From: Nitrospira tepida
GTDB lineage: Bacteria > Nitrospirota > Nitrospiria > Nitrospirales > Nitrospiraceae
Reading direction: 5' to 3'
DNA length: 64,000 nucleotides
NCBI RefSeq assembly: GCF_947241125.1
Contig: NZ_OX365700.1
Coordinates: 4,374,461 to 4,438,460, forward strand
Every line of letters starts with the position of its first letter. Position 1 is the first letter of the stretch. A program made the position numbers and the translations under genes. Shown here one piece after another: positions 1-9,006 of the stretch. The notes under the pieces are model-generated. The model saw only the letters and a program-made list of their open reading frames with translations, did not search any database and had not been told where the DNA came from.

Positions 1-227
1 AGCCGCGCATGGTGGCGGAGGCGCTTGATCTGTCCCTTTTCCTCGGACGGTTGGGCCAAGCCCAGCCGATTGAGCATGCGAAGAGACTTGGTGTCGATGA
101 CGTGCAGCAGCAGCACCTCGGCCTGATAGAGGCGCGCCAGCGACAGGCCGAGCCGGAACGCCTCCTCCGAACAGGGGGAAAAATCGACGGGGATGAGAAT
201 CCGTTCAAATCGCCGTTCCGCCATCAT
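1..227 (-). CDS. Universal stress protein, N-terminal part (runs off window)
   Basis: Reading the minus strand from 227 gives a protein starting MMAERRFERILIPVDFS, with the usual USP first strand and ATP-loop Asp, then an LLLHVID strand. About 75 residues are inside the window and the rest lies beyond base 1. A GAAAGGTGG ribosome site sits at about 231-238; the second ATG (224) has the better spacing. It belongs to the same family as the USPs at 710, 20276 and 54395. Stress-induced nucleotide-binding role is family knowledge. Confidence 0.8.
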   Translation of the reverse strand, partial: MMAERRFERILIPVDFSPCSEEAFRLGLSLARLYQAEVLLLHVIDTKSLRMLNRLGLAQPSEEKGQIKRLRHHAR

Positions 228-586
228 CGCCACCTTTCGTTCATCGCGCTCGCCTTCTCGGAAAGAGCTGAGCAATCACAATGCCATCCACAAGACTCGG
301 GAGCTGATGAGCGTATTACAGAAAATCGATGCGATTCGGCTACTGGGCCCTTCTCTCCATAGGGAGTCAGGTGGTGTCCTGCTACAGGAGCGGACCAGGC
401 TCTGTAGCGGAAGGCTACAATGGGGTTCGGCTGAATAGGCCATGGGACTACCCGATCGCGCGCACAGCGCTGTTGCCTGACCGAGGCCGACTACGGGAGA
501 AGGCACCGGTCTTGCTCTCTCAACCCATGGTGGGCATAAGCGCCCTGTGTGGTTTCCGCAGGGACGCTCGGCAGGGGGATCACAGG
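228..586. other. Intergenic stretch without recognised gene
   Basis: It lies between the divergent partial USP and the small membrane protein at 587. Only short ORFs with no family signature are present, and a short palindrome TCCTGCTACAGGA lies near 377-389. It presumably holds the promoters for both directions; no sigma70 box is clear enough to call. Confidence 0.5.
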
Positions 587-682
587 ATGAGTCGAGCGCA
601 ATGGTTTCTGTTCGGAGCGGTCGTGATCGGTCTTGCGGTCTTTGTCTATTTGACCTTCTTCTGCCCCACTGACTGTCACTAA
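587..682 (+). CDS. Small single-pass membrane protein (31 aa)
   Basis: ATG at 587 follows a GGGGG purine tract (574-578). The 31-residue product has a short polar N-terminus (MSRAQW), one hydrophobic segment of about 18 residues and a Cys/His-containing tail ending CPTDCH. It ends 27 bases before the USP at 710, so it may be co-transcribed with it. Function is not recognised. The two cysteines and terminal His could bind metal or form a disulfide, which is inference. Being very short, it could also be chance coding. Confidence 0.45.
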   Translation: MSRAQWFLFGAVVIGLAVFVYLTFFCPTDCH

Positions 683-709
683 CCGCGTGTTCAGCGACAG
701 GGAGGCTCC

Positions 710-1573
710 ATGCGGATCATCTTGGCTGTAGACGGGTCGGATCAATCACATGCAGCGACCCAAGCGCTGGCCCATCTGGCGCGGGCCGAACAGGTCACGG
801 TCGTTCACGTGTTGGATGTCCCGGTTCCGGCCTTTCCCATGGTCGTGCCGGAAGCCTCTCAAGCGCTCTTCCAAAACATTCAGAAGACGATGCAGGAGGA
901 GGGTGAGCGCATGCTCGCGACCGCGAACGCCAGCCTCCCGATGAACGTGGGTCCCAGTCAGACGAGGCTGGAAACGGGCAAGCCCGCCGATGTGATCCTG
1001 GCCCTGGCTGCCGAGACCCATGCCGACCTGATCGTGCTGGGCAGCCGTGGCCTCAACCCCGTGAAGGAACTCCTGCTCGGCAGCGTGTCCCATCGTATCG
1101 TGGCCCACGCGCCCTGTTCCGTCTTCGTGGTCAATCGCCCCGTTCGGACCTGTGACCAGGTCCTGTTGGCGATTGAAGGGAAGTGGGACGGGGAAGCCGC
1201 GATCCGATGGCTCAAGGCCAAGCCCTTCCGTGCCATGCCGGAGATCTCGGTGCTCACCGTGCTGCCGTTTTCTCCGCCACCCTGGCCGGCCGGCGCCGCC
1301 GTGAGCAAAGCCATGGAACAGGAGGTGGTCGAGCGAGCCTCCTGGTTCCTGGAGGACCTGGTGAAGCAGCTCGTAGCCATGGGGTATCGAGCCAAGCCGC
1401 TCGTCCTGGTTGGCTCTCCCGCGGTCGCGATCACGGAACAGATCCAGAAGGCCAAACCGGACCTGTTGTTGATCGGCTGTCGGCAACGAGAGGGTCTGAC
1501 CCGTTTCGTGCTCGGAAGCGTCTCCCATACATTGCTCCACCGTGCTCCCTGCCCGGTGCTGTTGTTCCATTGA
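710..1573 (+). CDS. Tandem-domain universal stress protein
   Basis: 287 residues with two USP domains. Domain 1 (about 1-145) begins MRIILAVDGSD and carries the ATP-binding GSRGLNPVKELLLGSVS pattern (G-2x-G-9x-G-S). Domain 2 (about 147-287) keeps LLIGCRQREG...LGSVS, so the first glycine pattern is altered there and nucleotide binding may be weaker. AGGGAGG just upstream fixes the ATG at 710. Such cytoplasmic proteins typically bind ATP or AMP and help survival under stress. It lies next to another USP at the window edge. Confidence 0.9.
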   Translation: MRIILAVDGSDQSHAATQALAHLARAEQVTVVHVLDVPVPAFPMVVPEASQALFQNIQKTMQEEGERMLATANASLPMNVGPSQTRLETGKPADVILALAAETHADLIVLGSRGLNPVKELLLGSVSHRIVAHAPCSVFVVNRPVRTCDQVLLAIEGKWDGEAAIRWLKAKPFRAMPEISVLTVLPFSPPPWPAGAAVSKAMEQEVVERASWFLEDLVKQLVAMGYRAKPLVLVGSPAVAITEQIQKAKPDLLLIGCRQREGLTRFVLGSVSHTLLHRAPCPVLLFH

Positions 1574-1631
1574 CGAGAAGCAGTGCTGAGTGCTCAGTGC
1601 TGAGGTCATGCCCCAAGTTCGGCGCAGCCAG

Positions 1632-2726
1632 TCATTCCAGACAGTAGCGGTTGACCATGGCCGGGTCGAACCGTTCGGCCGCGAGCACGTTCTGCACGAA
1701 CCGGAAGATCGTGCGGCGCATGGAGATCGTGAGATTGGGATACCAGAGCGGGCTCGCGATCACGAGCCCGCGAAAGGCAAAGAAGGGCGCCGTCGTTTCA
1801 AGGATATGATGATCCCCGCTGGCCTCCAGGTACCTGTCCCAAAAGTGGCGGAACAGCACCTCGAACGGACCGGCCAATCTCCCCGACCGCTGGAGCGAGA
1901 AGAAGAGGTAGTTGATCGACAGGGAGGTGACATCGTCCGCCGGCTCCCCCCATTCACCCCGCGAGCGATCCAGCACACTAAAATCAGTGCCGGCGCGGAA
2001 CAGGATGTTCCAGGGGTGGAAGTCCCCGTGGACCTGAGCCAGCCGGGAAGCCCGAGAGCGGAGCCGCCAGCGCCACCGATTGCAGGCCTCCTCGATCGAG
2101 CGGAGCAGGGTTTCGTCGATAAACCGGTAGCGGTCCGGATAGCTGTCGGTCAACCCCATGATGCACTCGCCATGGCCGATCAGCTCGCGCATGCGGCGGC
2201 GATAGAGCGCCGGGTCGCGCTGTTTCACCCGGTGGATCGAAACCAAATACCGGGCCAGGGCCCCGGCTCGCTGCCGGTCCAGCGTTCTCAATCGCCCGCC
2301 GGCCAGCAACCGCTCGAAATCGACGTGGTAACTCTGCCCCTTGACCCATTCGATCAAAACAAAGAATTCCCGCGCGTCCGCCACGGAGAAGAGCGATCCG
2401 TCCCCTGCGAAGGCCCCGACGTCCACGGCCTTCACATGGCGAGGCAGCTTGCCGTAGGTATCGTAGTCCATCAACATGGCCTGTGCCCGGTCGGCCGGAT
2501 GCTCATGGCCGAAAGGCCCCGGGCTCATGGTCGAGAGGACGACGCTCCTAACCTGCCCACCCATGCGGTAGGTCACGCGGATCGGCTTGCCATAGCCGAA
2601 CCCCTTCAGGTCCGATTCGGACGATTCCTGCCCGATTCTTCCATAGGACAGCAACTCGGTTCCCCGCCCGAACCGCTGCCGCAAATACTGTTCAAGGTGG
2701 CGTTTCTTCAGGGTCGGCATGCCCAT
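1632..2726 (-). CDS. Aminoglycoside phosphotransferase/kinase-fold family protein
   Basis: 364 residues in the APH/choline-kinase fold. The catalytic loop reads HGDFHPWNILF, followed by a metal-binding stretch SVLDRSRGEWGEPADD and a C-terminal helical region. The family phosphorylates small molecules or proteins using ATP; the real substrate cannot be told from the sequence and need not be an antibiotic. The gene stands alone, facing away from the hibernation factor at 2963. The start at 2726 (MGMPTLKKRH) has an alternative Met two codons later. Confidence 0.75.
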   Translation of the reverse strand: MGMPTLKKRHLEQYLRQRFGRGTELLSYGRIGQESSESDLKGFGYGKPIRVTYRMGGQVRSVVLSTMSPGPFGHEHPADRAQAMLMDYDTYGKLPRHVKAVDVGAFAGDGSLFSVADAREFFVLIEWVKGQSYHVDFERLLAGGRLRTLDRQRAGALARYLVSIHRVKQRDPALYRRRMRELIGHGECIMGLTDSYPDRYRFIDETLLRSIEEACNRWRWRLRSRASRLAQVHGDFHPWNILFRAGTDFSVLDRSRGEWGEPADDVTSLSINYLFFSLQRSGRLAGPFEVLFRHFWDRYLEASGDHHILETTAPFFAFRGLVIASPLWYPNLTISMRRTIFRFVQNVLAAERFDPAMVNRYCLE

Positions 2727-2962
2727 TCCTTTCGCAAGTCACCTGTTGTGCGGACGATCCGGACGGACGATCCAGTGAATGACGCATAGGGCTGCATGGA
2801 TCGTCGATGGACTGTGGAGAAATGCGCCACAGGACGACTGTTCCAACGCCAGTTCCCACAGCAGGACGGTCCCTTTATGCCGATCCAAGACGAGACCGGC
2901 CAAGGGCACAGGCCTTGCTGTGTGAGAAGGTTGTCAACTGGACGAGACAGGAGGAGACCATC

Positions 2963-3511
2963 ATGGACCTTGAAATTCAAAGCCGCAATGTCGCCATGAC
3001 GCCACGATGGAAAACCGAGATCGAAGAGCGGATGGCGGACCTTCAACGCGGGCATGCGGACATGTTGCATGCTCGGGTCAGCCTGATCAAGAACCGGCGT
3101 CACAAAAAGCTGAAGAATGTCGCCGAGGCGACGGTCGTGATCACGCTCCCGAGACGGCAGGTGGTCACGGCGCGCAAGGAGGACAAGACCTTCGAGGAGG
3201 CGATCCGGGCCGCTTTTGCCGCGGTCCAGACCGAGTTGCAGAAGTTTCGCGACAAGCGGACCAGCAAAGACCTGCGCCTTCCGCCCCTGCCGCCGTCGCG
3301 CGGCGTGGTCTGCAAGCTCTTTCCCAAGTCCGGCTACGGGTTCATTCTTCAGGAAGGGGGCGGGGAAGTCTACTTTCATAAGAACGCCTTACGGGGCTTG
3401 GCCTTTGACGAGCTGGAGGACGGCACGGAAGTCCTCTTCAACGTCGAGCAGGGGGAGAAGGGGCCGCAGGCGACGACGGTCCAGCCCCTGCCCGCCCTTT
3501 CCCACGTGTAA
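2963..3511 (+). CDS. HPF/RaiA-type ribosome-associated protein with C-terminal cold-shock domain
   Basis: 182 residues. The N-terminal part (about 1-100) is a hibernation-factor-like domain beginning MDLEIQSRNVAMTPRWK, with basic RNA-facing residues (KNRRHKKLKN). The C-terminal part (about 112-175) is a cold-shock-type fold: GVVCKLFPKSGYGFI, then EVYFHKNAL, the classic RNP1/RNP2 positions. AGGAGG at 2949-2954 fixes the ATG at 2963, so the upstream in-frame codons are not used. Inferred role: binding stalled or idle ribosomes under stress. It lies 29 bases before the Lon-like gene. Confidence 0.85.
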   Translation: MDLEIQSRNVAMTPRWKTEIEERMADLQRGHADMLHARVSLIKNRRHKKLKNVAEATVVITLPRRQVVTARKEDKTFEEAIRAAFAAVQTELQKFRDKRTSKDLRLPPLPPSRGVVCKLFPKSGYGFILQEGGGEVYFHKNALRGLAFDELEDGTEVLFNVEQGEKGPQATTVQPLPALSHV

Positions 3512-3540
3512 GCGACTGTCCCTGCAGGAGTCCCGGCGCC

Positions 3541-6036
3541 ATGGATAAATTCAAACTGCCGCCCTCGTTGCTGACTCCCGTCATTGACCCGGAGGGGTTG
3601 GGCTTTGAACAAACGGGCGAGTTGACGCCGCTCGATGAGACGATCGGCCAGGAGCGCGCGGTCGAGGCCTTGGAATTCGGACTCCACATGAAGGGTCCCG
3701 GCTTCAACCTCTACGTCGCCGGCCCGGCCGGCACCGGCAAGGCCTCCTTGGTGCGCCGCATGGTCCGGCGGATGGCGCGAGAGGAGCCGCCCCCGCCGGA
3801 TTGGTGCTATGTGAACAATTTCCAGGATCCCTCTCAGCCAAGCTGCTTGCGCTTTCCCGCCGGACAGGGCCGCGTCTTTGCACAGGCCATGGCGGTCTTC
3901 GTCCAAGGCCTTCGCCGGGACATTCCTACGACCTTTGAAAGCAAACCCTACCTGGACGCCAAGGCCAAGATTCACGACGAAACGGAAGCGAAAAAGAAGG
4001 CGCTGTTCCGGGAGCTGCATGAATTCGGCCGCGAGCACGGGTTCGGCTTTGAGGAGCTGCCGATGGGCTTCGGCCTGGTCCCGTTGAGATCCGGCCGGCC
4101 CATGACCGAGGAAGAGATCGAGCAGCTTTCCGATCACGAACGGCGTGCCCTCAGCGAGCAGCGCAAGGCGCTCGAAAGCGAGATCCGTGAGTTTCATGTC
4201 CGCATCCATGCGCTCGACCATGAGGCGGAGCGGCGGCTGTTGGACCTGGACCGGCAGGTCGTGCAGACGGTCATGGAAGATCGCTTTGCGGCGGTGCGGC
4301 AGGCCTATCAGGCCATGCCGGATGTCCGCGCTTATCTCGACCGCCTGCATGAAGACGTGGTGACGCATTATCGGGACTTCCTGCCGAAAGACAAGCCGGC
4401 GCTGCCCTTTCTTGCGATCGACGGGGCCTCGCCCAGAACCGACCTGACCCGCTACCAGGTCAACCTGCTGGTGGAACATGCCGCGGACCAGGGCGCGCCG
4501 GTGATTGATGAATCGCATCCGACCTATGCCAACTTGATCGGAAAGATCGAGCGGAAGGCCCATATGGGCGTCATGTACACGGACTTCACGGAGATCAAAG
4601 CCGGCGCGCTGCTGCGGGCGAACGGCGGCTATCTCGTCCTGAGCGCGGTCGACGTCCTGCGCCAGCCGTTCTCCTGGGATGCGTTGAAGCGGGTCCTGAA
4701 GACCGGCCACCTCACGATCGAGGACGCGAGCGAATACGTCGGCTTCTCGACCATCGGGCTCAAGCCGGAGCCCATACCCGTCGACGTGAAGGTCATTCTC
4801 GTGGGCCCGCCGATCGTGTACCAGCTCTTGCAGGCCTACGAGGAGGACTTTCGCAAGATCTTCAAGGTCAAGGCCGACTTCGATGTGGATATCGAGCGGA
4901 GCGAGCAACAGGACCGCCAATATGCCCGCTTCATCGCTCGGGTCTGCCGCGACGAGCAGCTTCCCCACTTCAGCAAGGAGGCGGTCGCCGCGGTCATCCA
5001 CCGGGGATTCCGCCTGGCCGAGCGGCACGATCGCCTGTCCCTGCGCTTCAGCCTCATCTCGGACCTGATCCGCGAGGCCGGATTCTGGGCGCAGCGGGAC
5101 GGCCGCCGGTTGGTGACCGACGCCGATGTCGAAACCGCGATCGACCACAAGCGCCGCCGCTCGAATCTCGCCGAACAATGGATTCAGGATGAGATCCGCG
5201 AAGGCACCTTGCTGGTGGACGTGGACGGCGAGGTGATGGGCCAGGTCAACGGGCTCTCCCTGCACCTGCTCGGCGACTATGCCTTCGGGCGGCCCTGCCG
5301 GATCACCGCCCGCGTGTCGGTCGGGACCAAAGGCGTGATCGACATCCAACGGGAAGCCGAGCTGGCCGGCCACGTGCACAGCAAGGGCGTGCTCACGCTC
5401 GCCGGTTATCTGGCCGGCAAATTCGCCGGCACGCACCCCTTCGCGCTGAACGCCACCTTGACCTTCGAACAGACCTACTCCGAAGTCGAAGGCGACAGCG
5501 CGGCGGCGGCCGAATTGATCGCGATCCTGTCGAGCCTGGCCGAGGTGCCGGTGAAACAGTCGCTCGCCATCACCGGGTCCGTGAATCAATTGGGAGAGAT
5601 CCAGCCGATCGGCGGGGTCAACGAGAAGATCGAGGGCTTCTTCGAGACCTGCCGGCGGCGCGGGTTGACCGGCCGGCAAGGGGTCATCATTCCCGCCCGC
5701 AACATCAAGCACCTGGCGCTGCGGCCCGAGGTCGTGAAGGCCGTGGAAACCGGGACCTTCGCGGTGTACGGCGTGAACAGCGTGGAAGAAGCTGTGGAAC
5801 TCATGACGGGCCTCGCCGCAGGAGAACGGGATCGGGAAGGGTTCTATCCGGAGGAGAGCCTCTTCGGCCGCGTCGATCTGCGGATGGAGGAACTCGCCCA
5901 GATCGTCGCAAGCTGGGGCGAGATGGTCGCCAAAGCAAGCTCGGGGCCGGTTGAAACCGGAAAGGAATCGGCCCGTCCTTCGTCCCCCGCCCGGCTCCGG
6001 TCGAGACACTTACCTACCACACCACATCCGGAGTAA
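3541..6036 (+). CDS. Lon-like ATP-dependent protease (AAA_32 / Lon C-terminal domain)
   Basis: 831 residues. The AAA part has a Walker A GPAGTGKAS at residues 61-69, followed by a long coiled insertion (about 140-260, charged). The C-terminal Lon protease domain has catalytic Ser in EGDSAAAA (Ser653) and Lys in GGVNEKIEG (Lys696). Their 43-residue spacing equals that of E. coli Lon Ser679/Lys722, so the dyad is intact. It lacks the N-terminal LAN domain of classical Lon and fits the shorter Lon-related family. Likely a cytoplasmic quality-control protease. The stop overlaps the ribosome site of the zinc-ribbon gene at 6042. Confidence 0.9.
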   Translation: MDKFKLPPSLLTPVIDPEGLGFEQTGELTPLDETIGQERAVEALEFGLHMKGPGFNLYVAGPAGTGKASLVRRMVRRMAREEPPPPDWCYVNNFQDPSQPSCLRFPAGQGRVFAQAMAVFVQGLRRDIPTTFESKPYLDAKAKIHDETEAKKKALFRELHEFGREHGFGFEELPMGFGLVPLRSGRPMTEEEIEQLSDHERRALSEQRKALESEIREFHVRIHALDHEAERRLLDLDRQVVQTVMEDRFAAVRQAYQAMPDVRAYLDRLHEDVVTHYRDFLPKDKPALPFLAIDGASPRTDLTRYQVNLLVEHAADQGAPVIDESHPTYANLIGKIERKAHMGVMYTDFTEIKAGALLRANGGYLVLSAVDVLRQPFSWDALKRVLKTGHLTIEDASEYVGFSTIGLKPEPIPVDVKVILVGPPIVYQLLQAYEEDFRKIFKVKADFDVDIERSEQQDRQYARFIARVCRDEQLPHFSKEAVAAVIHRGFRLAERHDRLSLRFSLISDLIREAGFWAQRDGRRLVTDADVETAIDHKRRRSNLAEQWIQDEIREGTLLVDVDGEVMGQVNGLSLHLLGDYAFGRPCRITARVSVGTKGVIDIQREAELAGHVHSKGVLTLAGYLAGKFAGTHPFALNATLTFEQTYSEVEGDSAAAAELIAILSSLAEVPVKQSLAITGSVNQLGEIQPIGGVNEKIEGFFETCRRRGLTGRQGVIIPARNIKHLALRPEVVKAVETGTFAVYGVNSVEEAVELMTGLAAGERDREGFYPEESLFGRVDLRMEELAQIVASWGEMVAKASSGPVETGKESARPSSPARLRSRHLPTTPHPE

Positions 6037-6041
6037 CCACC

Positions 6042-6206
6042 ATGCCGATGTACGATTACAAATGCCTGGATTGTGGAAAGGAATCGCTGATCGCCTTGAC
6101 CCTGAAGGATCATGAGGCGAAGAACGCGACCTGCCCCCATTGCGGGAGCAAGCGCCTGGAGCAGATCATCACCTCCTTCATGGCCAAGACGACGAAGAAG
6201 AGCTGA
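6042..6206 (+). CDS. FmdB-type zinc ribbon protein (54 aa)
   Basis: MPMYDYKCLDCGK begins the product and CPHCGSKRL follows, giving two CxxC knuckles that form a zinc ribbon as in the FmdB regulatory family. The ATG at 6042 uses a GGAG inside the end of the protease gene (6029-6032), which suggests translational linkage. It has a Lys-rich tail. The exact job is unknown; the family is often found beside stress and chaperone genes. Confidence 0.85.
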   Translation: MPMYDYKCLDCGKESLIALTLKDHEAKNATCPHCGSKRLEQIITSFMAKTTKKS

Positions 6207-6233
6207 GCCGCGCGACAAGGTGGAGGTTGTTCT

Positions 6234-6722
6234 ATGCCCATTATCCTCCAATCGATCCCCATTGACCGCCCGGAGGGAACCAACGTCATCCTTGGGCAGG
6301 CCCATTTCATCAAGTCGGTCGAGGACCTGCACGAGGCGCTGGTCAATGCCGTGCCCCGGATTGCCTTCGGCCTGGCGTTCTGCGAAGCTTCAGGTCCCTG
6401 TCTGGTGCGGACGAGCGGGACCGACGAGGCGCTGGTGGAATCGGCCGGGCGCAATGCGATCGCGATCGGAGCGGGGCACTCGTTTCTCATCCTGTTGAAG
6501 GACTGCTATCCGATCAACGTCCTCCCGGCCATCCGGCAGGTTCCGGAGACCTGCACGGTCTTCTGCGCCACAGCCAACCCGGTGCAGGTCATCGTGGCGG
6601 AAACGGAGCTTGGCCGCGCGATTCTCGGCGTGGTGGACGGGCAGGGACCGAAGGGGATCGAAGGACCGGAGGATGTCCTCAAGCGGCGGGCGTTCCTTCG
6701 CACGATCGGCTATAAATTTTGA
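6234..6722 (+). CDS. Adenosine-specific kinase-family protein (PF04008 type)
   Basis: 162 residues matching the small family annotated as adenosine-specific kinase (formerly DUF355). The hallmark is the NAIAIGAGHSFLILLKDCYP block (about residues 75-94) and the EDVLKRRAFLR tail. It begins at ATG 6234, 27 bases after the zinc ribbon stop, with GGTGGAGG upstream. Enzymatic activity rests on few studied members, so the substrate is uncertain. Confidence 0.75.
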   Translation: MPIILQSIPIDRPEGTNVILGQAHFIKSVEDLHEALVNAVPRIAFGLAFCEASGPCLVRTSGTDEALVESAGRNAIAIGAGHSFLILLKDCYPINVLPAIRQVPETCTVFCATANPVQVIVAETELGRAILGVVDGQGPKGIEGPEDVLKRRAFLRTIGYKF

Positions 6723-6770
6723 GCGCGGCGCGCAGGAGACCTGCGCGCTGCGGCTGACGGAGTCGTCGCC

Positions 6771-7352
6771 ATGATTGCGCTCACCGCCGGCGATGCCCTG
6801 CTCATCGCCGACATTCAGAACGATTTTCTGCCGGGCGGCGCACTTGGGATCACAGGCGGCGACCGGATCCTGCCGGCGCTGCACCGCTACATGGAACGGT
6901 TCCAGGCCAAAGGCTTGCCGATCTGGCTCTCCCGGGACTGGCACCCTTCTGACCACTGTTCCTTCAAGGAGCGGGGCGGCCCCTGGCCGGTCCATTGCGT
7001 AGCCGACACAGCCGGAGCGTTGCCGCCCCCGTCGTTTCACCCTCCTTCACAGGCCTTCACTATCTACAAGGCAACCGCGCGCGATCGCGAAGCCTATTCG
7101 GCGTTTCAAGAGACCTCGCTCGACCGGGAGCTGCGCGCGCAGGGCGTGCGGCGACTCTTCATCGGCGGGCTCGCCACCGACTACTGCGTCCTCAACAGCG
7201 TGAAGGACGGATTGAGGCTCGGCTACACCGTCCACCTGCTCATGGACGGGATCTGTGCGGTCAATGCCAGCCCAACCGATGGAAAGCAGGCAGAGGATGA
7301 GATGATCCGACTGGGCGCCCGTCCGACCAGACTCGAGGACCTGGCATCATGA
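6771..7352 (+). CDS. pncA: Nicotinamidase
   Basis: 193 residues of the isochorismatase fold. The catalytic triad is visible: Asp14 in ADIQNDF, Lys100 in IYKATARD and Cys139 in LATDYCVL. Metal ligands are Asp56, His58 and His62 in RDWHPSDH. It hydrolyses nicotinamide to nicotinate plus ammonia, the first salvage step. The stop overlaps the start of the nicotinate phosphoribosyltransferase gene (ATGA at 7349-7352), so the two salvage steps are translationally coupled. Confidence 0.93.
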   Translation: MIALTAGDALLIADIQNDFLPGGALGITGGDRILPALHRYMERFQAKGLPIWLSRDWHPSDHCSFKERGGPWPVHCVADTAGALPPPSFHPPSQAFTIYKATARDREAYSAFQETSLDRELRAQGVRRLFIGGLATDYCVLNSVKDGLRLGYTVHLLMDGICAVNASPTDGKQAEDEMIRLGARPTRLEDLAS

Positions 7353-8686
7353 CCCCTTCCGCCGGCGTCCTGCTGACCGATCTGTACCAACTGACCATGG
7401 TACAGGCCTACGTCGAGCAGGGCATGGTGGAGCAGGCCGTGTTCGAGTTCTTCGTCCGGCGCTTGCCGCCACGCCGGAATTTCTTGATGGCCGCCGGGCT
7501 TGAGCAGGTACTGGAGTTCCTTGAACACCTCCGCTTGACCGCCGACGAGATCGACTGGCTGGCCTCAACCGGCCGGTTCAGCCAGACCTGCCTGGATTAT
7601 TTGCGCAGGTTGCATTTCACGGGCGACGTCCAGGCCATGCCGGAAGGCACCGTCTTCTTTCCGCATGAACCGATCCTGCGCGTGATCGCGCCGCTGCCGC
7701 TCGCCCAGCTCGTCGAGACGCGCGTGATGAACCTTCTCAACTTTCAATGCTTGATCGCCTCAAAGGCGGCACGATCCGTCCTGGCGGCTGAAGGGAAACC
7801 GCTGATCGACTTCGGGCTGCGGCGCGCGCACGGAGCCGAGGCTGGGCTGTTTGCGGCCCGTGCCAGCTATCTTGCAGGGTTTGCCGGCAGCGCCACCGTG
7901 TTGGCCGGGCGGCAGTATGGCATTCCGCTCTATGGCACGATGGCCCACTCCTTCGTCCAAGCCCACAAGGACGAAGTCACGGCCTTCGAGCATTTCGCGC
8001 TGGCGCAGCCGGACAATGTGGTGTTGTTGATCGACACCTACGACACGGAAGCGGCGGCCCACAAGGTCGTCAAGCTGGCCCAGACGCTGAAAACCAAAGG
8101 CATCATTGTGAAAGGCGTACGGCTCGACAGCGGAGACCTGGCGCAGCATGCATGGAATGTCCGGAAAATTCTCGATGAAGGCGGCATGCGCGAGGCCAAG
8201 ATCCTTGCGAGCGGCAATCTGGACGAATATCGGCTGCGTGACCTGGCGGCGAGCGGCGCCCCGATCGACAGCTTTGCCGTGGGGACCGCCATGACGACGT
8301 CATCCGACGCCCCGTCACTCGACTGCGCCTATAAGCTGCAAGAGTATGCGGGACGACCCTGCCGAAAGCGATCCGAAGGGAAGGCGACCTGGCCGGGCCG
8401 CAAACAGGTGTATCGGCATGGTGATGGGCCGGAGGGCCGGCTGGCCTACGATATCGTGACGACGCTGGAGGACCGGCAGGAGGGCCGCCCGCTGTTGCAG
8501 GAGGTGATGAAGCAGGGCCGGCGCGTCGGTTCGCCTGAGTCGCTCTCCGAGATCCGCGCGCGCGCCCAACGGGAGCTGGCCTCCCTCCCCGCTCCGCTCC
8601 AGAGCCTCGATGAAGCCCCGCCCTTCGATGTCCGCATCTCCCCAACGCTGCAGGACTTGGCAAAAACCGTGGATGAGCGCGGGTAG
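7349..8686 (+). CDS. pncB: Nicotinate phosphoribosyltransferase
   Basis: 445 residues. It opens with the typical LLTDLYQLTMVQAY segment and contains RRAHGAEAG and YGTMAHSFVQAH active-site blocks, then GVRLDSGDLAQ, all characteristic of the type II phosphoribosyltransferase fold. It makes nicotinate mononucleotide from nicotinate and PRPP (with ATP hydrolysis), feeding NAD synthesis. It overlaps the upstream nicotinamidase by 4 bases. The TIR protein at 9906 and SIR2-like protein at 58937 are possible NAD consumers in the same window, though no operon links them. Confidence 0.93.
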   Translation: MTPSAGVLLTDLYQLTMVQAYVEQGMVEQAVFEFFVRRLPPRRNFLMAAGLEQVLEFLEHLRLTADEIDWLASTGRFSQTCLDYLRRLHFTGDVQAMPEGTVFFPHEPILRVIAPLPLAQLVETRVMNLLNFQCLIASKAARSVLAAEGKPLIDFGLRRAHGAEAGLFAARASYLAGFAGSATVLAGRQYGIPLYGTMAHSFVQAHKDEVTAFEHFALAQPDNVVLLIDTYDTEAAAHKVVKLAQTLKTKGIIVKGVRLDSGDLAQHAWNVRKILDEGGMREAKILASGNLDEYRLRDLAASGAPIDSFAVGTAMTTSSDAPSLDCAYKLQEYAGRPCRKRSEGKATWPGRKQVYRHGDGPEGRLAYDIVTTLEDRQEGRPLLQEVMKQGRRVGSPESLSEIRARAQRELASLPAPLQSLDEAPPFDVRISPTLQDLAKTVDERG

Positions 8687-8779
8687 GCCTTGTCGTTCAA
8701 GGAAGGTCAACCTGTTTCAGATGCCCACTCGTCCCGATTGCGCCGCCCCGCCGCGCGAGCAGAACTGTGTTCAAGGAGA

Positions 8780-8992
8780 CTACGCGGCTGGACCGATGCC
8801 TTCAAGTACCACGTGGCGGAGTGTCTCCTGGTCGCCGAACCGCTTCACCGCGTCCAAAATCTCAATCCCCGCCAACCTTCCATCACTGTCATAATCGGCA
8901 GCAATGCCTTCGGCCAAGTGTTTTGTGGTGACGGTCGCGTCTCGGAAGAGGATGCTGAGGGCATCAACTTCTGCGTCGTAACTGATTCTCAT
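8780..8992 (-). CDS. DUF2283-family small protein
   Basis: 70 residues starting MRISYDAEVDALSILF, then YDSDGRLAGIEILDA: the DUF2283 pattern. The ATG at 8992 has a GGGAG site 7 bases upstream; the longer frame to 9010 would need TTG. It overlaps nothing but lies 14 bases after the DUF4258 stop on the same strand, forming a two-gene unit of the kind often described as toxin-antitoxin-like. No activity is proven for the pair. Confidence 0.75.
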   Translation of the reverse strand: MRISYDAEVDALSILFRDATVTTKHLAEGIAADYDSDGRLAGIEILDAVKRFGDQETLRHVVLEGIGPAA

Positions 8993-9006
8993 GAAACGAT
9001 CTCCCT

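Noticed and set aside
746-1609. Long minus-strand frame opposite the tandem USP
   Set aside because: No family signature; the USP frame fully explains the DNA.
1590-2789. 399-codon plus-strand frame opposite the phosphotransferase
   Set aside because: Pro/Arg/His-rich shadow; the minus strand carries the HGDFHPWN catalytic motif.
3376-6009. 877-codon minus-strand frame opposite the Lon-like gene
   Set aside because: Shadow of a well-supported plus-strand gene with intact catalytic dyad; the product is His/Gly/Arg-rich without motifs.
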